In this document: one piece after another, positions 34,824 through 37,449 of the stretch | Numbering within the stretch: position 1 is the stretch's first letter | Layout: each line of letters begins with the position of its first letter | Assembly (NCBI GenBank): GCA_947467625.1 | Contig: CANIJN010000018.1 | Location: 1-37,449, forward strand | DNA length: 37,449 nt | Source: Opitutia bacterium | Lineage (GTDB): Bacteria > Verrucomicrobiota > Verrucomicrobiia > Opitutales > Opitutaceae | Direction: 5' to 3' | Notes under the pieces: model-generated | Told to the model about the DNA's origin: nothing | Seen by the model: the letters and a program-made list of their open reading frames with translations, nothing else | Databases searched by the model: none | Program-made: the position numbers and the translations under genes

Positions 34824-36446
34824 TTGTCGACCGACACCCTCACCTCCTCCGCCATACTCGAACGCATCCGTAGCGACGGCGTGCGCAAGACCGCCAGCGC
34901 CCTCCGCAAGCCCCCGCTTTCCTCCCGTCTCCTTCAAGAACTCGCCGAACTTACCGAGCCGTCCGCCGCCCAACAGTTTGTCGCCGCGTATCCGCTTTCT
35001 CCCAGTCATCTCCTCGAGAACCTCGCGCAAACCGCCCAGGACCCCGAGGTCTTCCCTTACCTCGCCACGAATCCCCGCACGCCCCCGCATCTCCTCTCCG
35101 CCTTCGCAGCGCACGAAAACCCCGAGGTCCGTGTCCACGTCGCCACCCACCCTCAGCTCGCCGCTCGCGAATTGCTCAACCTCGCTCAAGATCCCGACAC
35201 TGCCGTCCGCCGCGCCGTCGCCTCCAACCCCTCCCTCCGACTCCCGCACTACGCCGCGCTCGCGACGGACGCCAACCCCGGTGTTCGCCTGCGCCTTTCG
35301 TCGCAGCCCGCGCTTCCCGCCGAAGTCGCCCTCGTGCTGGCCGCCGACGCGAGCACCGTCGTCCGTACCCACACCATCGCCGCCACCACCACCGCCGAAG
35401 ACGAACTCCTCCTCGGCTGGGCGGCCTCCGACGAAGAAGACGTTCAGCTCGCCCTCGCCTCGCGCAAAAATCTCCCCATCCCTGTTCGCGCGCTTCTGCT
35501 CCTCTCACCGCACGCCAGCGTTCGCCGCGTCGCCCGCGATCTCCTGGAGCCGGACCCCATCGCCTTGCTCCACATCCTCACCCATGGCGAACCCGAGGAA
35601 CACGCTTGGGTCGCTGCACGTCCCCACCTCGCCGCCCCGCTCCAGCGCCAGCTCGCCCAATCCGATACCATCATCGAACGGGGCACGGGCGTTTCACCCG
35701 CAGAGTCTGCGTCTGTCGAAGGCCGCACGCCTGTCGCGCCCGTGTTCCCCGTCCGTGTCGCCCTCGCCGCGAATCCTGCGCTCGTCCCTGACATCGCCGA
35801 CTATTTCATCGCCCTCGCCGACGAATCCGTGTGCGTAGCCCTCGGCACGAATCCCGCACTCAGCGCCGAGCACGTCCAATCGCTCGCCGCCACGCGCCTC
35901 CCCGCCGTCCTCACCGCACTCGCCTACCGGGACGACCTCTACGACGAACTGATTCCGTTCCTCCTCGAACACAGCCCCGATTTCCTTCGGCACTGGGCTA
36001 TCCAACAAAAGTCCGCGACCGTCGCCAACGCCGACCTCGCCCGTCGCCTCCTCGCTGACCCGCTCCCGAGCATCCGCGCCCTCGCCGTCGCATCGCATGC
36101 GTGGCGCCGCGCCGACCTCTACGATTTCGCCCGCGACCGCTCCCCTGCCGTACGTCTCGCAGCCCTACGCCACCCGCACGCCCCTGACGACCTCCTCGCT
36201 AGTCTTCTCCTCGATCCAGCCCCCGAGGTCATCCTCGCCGCCACCGCCACCCAAACTGCCCGCGCCACCGCCGCCAGGAGCATCTCACTAGCGGCGCCAC
36301 TCTCAGTTCCGATCCCCTCTAATCTCTCCGCTCTCAGCGCCGCGCTCGCAGCTCCGCCGGTGCGCCCCCCGCGGTCCGAGCCCTCAACACTCAACGCTCA
36401 GCTCTCAACGAAGCTCAACCAACTCAAACGCCTCTTCTGGAAATAA
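34824..36446 (+). CDS. Leucine-rich-repeat-variant (LRV)/HEAT-like repeat protein
   Basis: This 540-residue all-helical repeat protein uses TTG 34824 as start (MSTDTLTSSAILERIRSDGV). The LRV pattern, units of about 24 residues of the form A.NP..P..LL..LA.D....VR..VA, is clear at 80-160: LATNPRTPPHLLSAFAAHEN, VRVHVATHPQLAARELLNLA, VRRAVASNPSLRLPHYAALA. It recurs at 310-360 and 420-480 (VRLAALRHPHAPDDLLASLL). There are few Cys residues, so it lacks the [4Fe-4S] centre of the Azotobacter LRV protein. Such solenoids bind partners; none is known here. The C-terminus contains a heptamer repeat translated as STLNAQLST. It follows ftsK and precedes two small proteins on the same strand. Confidence 0.75.
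   Translation: MSTDTLTSSAILERIRSDGVRKTASALRKPPLSSRLLQELAELTEPSAAQQFVAAYPLSPSHLLENLAQTAQDPEVFPYLATNPRTPPHLLSAFAAHENPEVRVHVATHPQLAARELLNLAQDPDTAVRRAVASNPSLRLPHYAALATDANPGVRLRLSSQPALPAEVALVLAADASTVVRTHTIAATTTAEDELLLGWAASDEEDVQLALASRKNLPIPVRALLLLSPHASVRRVARDLLEPDPIALLHILTHGEPEEHAWVAARPHLAAPLQRQLAQSDTIIERGTGVSPAESASVEGRTPVAPVFPVRVALAANPALVPDIADYFIALADESVCVALGTNPALSAEHVQSLAATRLPAVLTALAYRDDLYDELIPFLLEHSPDFLRHWAIQQKSATVANADLARRLLADPLPSIRALAVASHAWRRADLYDFARDRSPAVRLAALRHPHAPDDLLASLLLDPAPEVILAATATQTARATAARSISLAAPLSVPIPSNLSALSAALAAPPVRPPRSEPSTLNAQLSTKLNQLKRLFWK
36383..36410. repeat. CTCAACG heptamer array inside the 3' end of the LRV gene
   Basis: Heptamer units CTCAACA, CTCAACG, CTCAGCT and CTCAACG are in tandem within the coding sequence and are translated as part of STLNAQLST. 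The unit is shared with 34765-34794. Confidence 0.6.
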
Positions 36447-36494
36447 CCCCGTCCCTTTCTCGCTCCCTTTCCCTTTTCCTCGCACATTCCTTCC

Positions 36495-36815
36495 ATGGCT
36501 AAAAAACCTACCGCCCTCACCTTCCGCGACATCGTCCTCGGTGCCGAAGCCGACGTGATCCGCGCCGCGCTCGACGCGCGCATCAAGATCGACGCCCTCA
36601 TCACCGAGCGTCAGGCCGCCTACGAAAAAATCGCCGCGCTCGAGACGCAGATCAACACCGTCGTCGGCGAAGCCGGAGTGTACCCGTTCCCCGCGCCCCC
36701 CCTCCCCGTCGCTGGGTTCGACCAAAAGCCGGTTAAGAAATCCGCCAGCATCACCTCTGCCGACACCGACGAAGACGAAGAGCCCGAGATCGACGAAACG
36801 CCCGCAAAATCCTAA
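36495..36815 (+). CDS. Small coiled-coil protein with GEAGVYPFPAPPLP motif
   Basis: This is a 106-residue protein of unknown family. Residues 15-55 form a helical, probably coiled-coil segment (AEADVIRAALDARIKIDALI, TERQAAYEKIAALETQINTV). It ends in GEAGVYPFPAPPLP and then an acidic tail (TDEDEEPEIDETPAKS). The helix plus YPF motif is shared with the next gene. It starts 48 bases after the LRV gene on the same strand with no terminator between. It could be a partner of the LRV protein or FtsK; this is only from position. Confidence 0.7.
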   Translation: MAKKPTALTFRDIVLGAEADVIRAALDARIKIDALITERQAAYEKIAALETQINTVVGEAGVYPFPAPPLPVAGFDQKPVKKSASITSADTDEDEEPEIDETPAKS

Positions 36816-36918
36816 TTCTCATTCTTCTGCGCCTTACATTTTCCGTGGATTCTGCGTGGCTCGTGGGTGCCTCCTTCCGCTCTACGCATTTCGTAGTGAT
36901 TCACCCCTGTTACATTTG

Positions 36919-37332
36919 ATGCGCGCCGATCAACAGATCCCCATCAACACCCTCCTCCTCACCCGGGAGGAATTGTTCGTGCGCGTCTACGAGCTCGAGC
37001 AAGCCGCCGCCGCGATCCTCGGCGAGCCCTACCCCTTCAAGCGCCCCGCCCTCCCATCCGACGTCCGCCTCAAACGCAAACCCACCCCGCGCCTCCCTGA
37101 ACGGAGCGCCGGTTTCCCGCCGCCGTCAGCCGCCCGCGAATCCCTTCGCCGTATCGAAGGACTCGAGACGGCCTACCGCGTCACCTATCGTCGCTTCGGC
37201 CAAGTCGTCACCGAAGATCATGATGATCTTGATGCCCTCCGGACTCTGCTCGCATCCCAAGGCGCGCACCTCACCGTCACCCGCATCGAAACCATCGACC
37301 TCGGCGGCCGCACGCAAGCCGTGCTGATCTAG
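36919..37332 (+). CDS. Small protein with GEPYPFKRPALP motif
   Basis: This is a 137-residue protein of unknown family. ATG 36919 (MRADQQIPINTLLLTREELF) is preferred over a GTG at 36856, whose extra residues look like translated intergenic DNA. The N-terminal helix and motif (TREELFVRVYELEQAAAAIL, GEPYPFKRPALP) parallel the preceding protein. After a basic Pro-rich linker the C-terminal 60 residues look like a small alpha/beta domain (AYRVTYRRFGQVVTEDHDDL, HLTVTRIETIDLGGRTQAVL). It is the last gene of the ftsK-LRV run in the window. Confidence 0.7.
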   Translation: MRADQQIPINTLLLTREELFVRVYELEQAAAAILGEPYPFKRPALPSDVRLKRKPTPRLPERSAGFPPPSAARESLRRIEGLETAYRVTYRRFGQVVTEDHDDLDALRTLLASQGAHLTVTRIETIDLGGRTQAVLI

Positions 37333-37449
37333 ACTCCACTCGGTAGCGCGGCCGACGTCGCGCACTGCTTCAGACCCCGCTGGATTGGTGGCGAGCGCGT
37401 GAGCGTTGCGTCCACCGCACCCCTACCCGAGCCCGGACGCGGCCACGAC

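Noticed and set aside
34531-35838. Open frame of 435 codons on the plus strand overlapping the LRV gene
   Set aside because: Very Pro/Ser/Arg-rich translation with no repeat pattern; the other frame gives regular LRV units.

Overview
The window looks like a chromosome segment from a GC-rich member of the Verrucomicrobiota, probably close to Opitutaceae. This rests on content: a DUF1501 + PSD1-type (DUF1549/DUF1553) + cytochrome/WD40 cluster, a second DUF1501 + DUF1800 cluster, a family B DNA polymerase, glgC, and short interspersed repeats in the gaps. The lineage is inference; no rRNA or tRNA gene was found to confirm it.

Left part (1-5250): an insertion-sequence graveyard. Three decayed elements of different families (IS1634-like at 1-751, IS630-like at 2940-3715, IS21-like at 3798-5246) carry frameshifts, in-frame stops and an internal deletion. 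An apparently intact two-gene operon (redoxin, RluA-type pseudouridine synthase) sits between them. 5331-11693 is one minus-strand cluster: exported DUF1501 protein, a 1103-residue PSD1-type haem-motif protein, and a cytochrome-WD40 protein split by a single TAG. 12454-15167 is an isoquinoline-1-oxidoreductase-like pair (iorA/iorB) ending in a strong terminator.

Middle (15249-27771): mostly housekeeping genes. These are a family B DNA polymerase, a small membrane protein, a 6S RNA gene recognised from structure and promoter (17810-17990, minus), gcvT-gcvH, lgt, glgC, a UDP-sugar epimerase, trpE, a sigma-70 factor and a xylulokinase.

Right part (27957-37449): a minus-strand cluster of small membrane protein, DUF1800 and DUF1501, then an exported alpha/beta hydrolase split by one TGA. 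The window ends with a plus-strand run: a soluble FtsK-type translocase without membrane segments, a leucine-rich-repeat-variant protein and two small proteins that share a GE..YPF..P.LP motif. This last run is the best candidate for an undescribed functional unit. The interspersed repeats (a 23-24 nt GC-rich unit, a CTCAACG heptamer and an ATCCG-type 10-mer) are the other unexplained structure.
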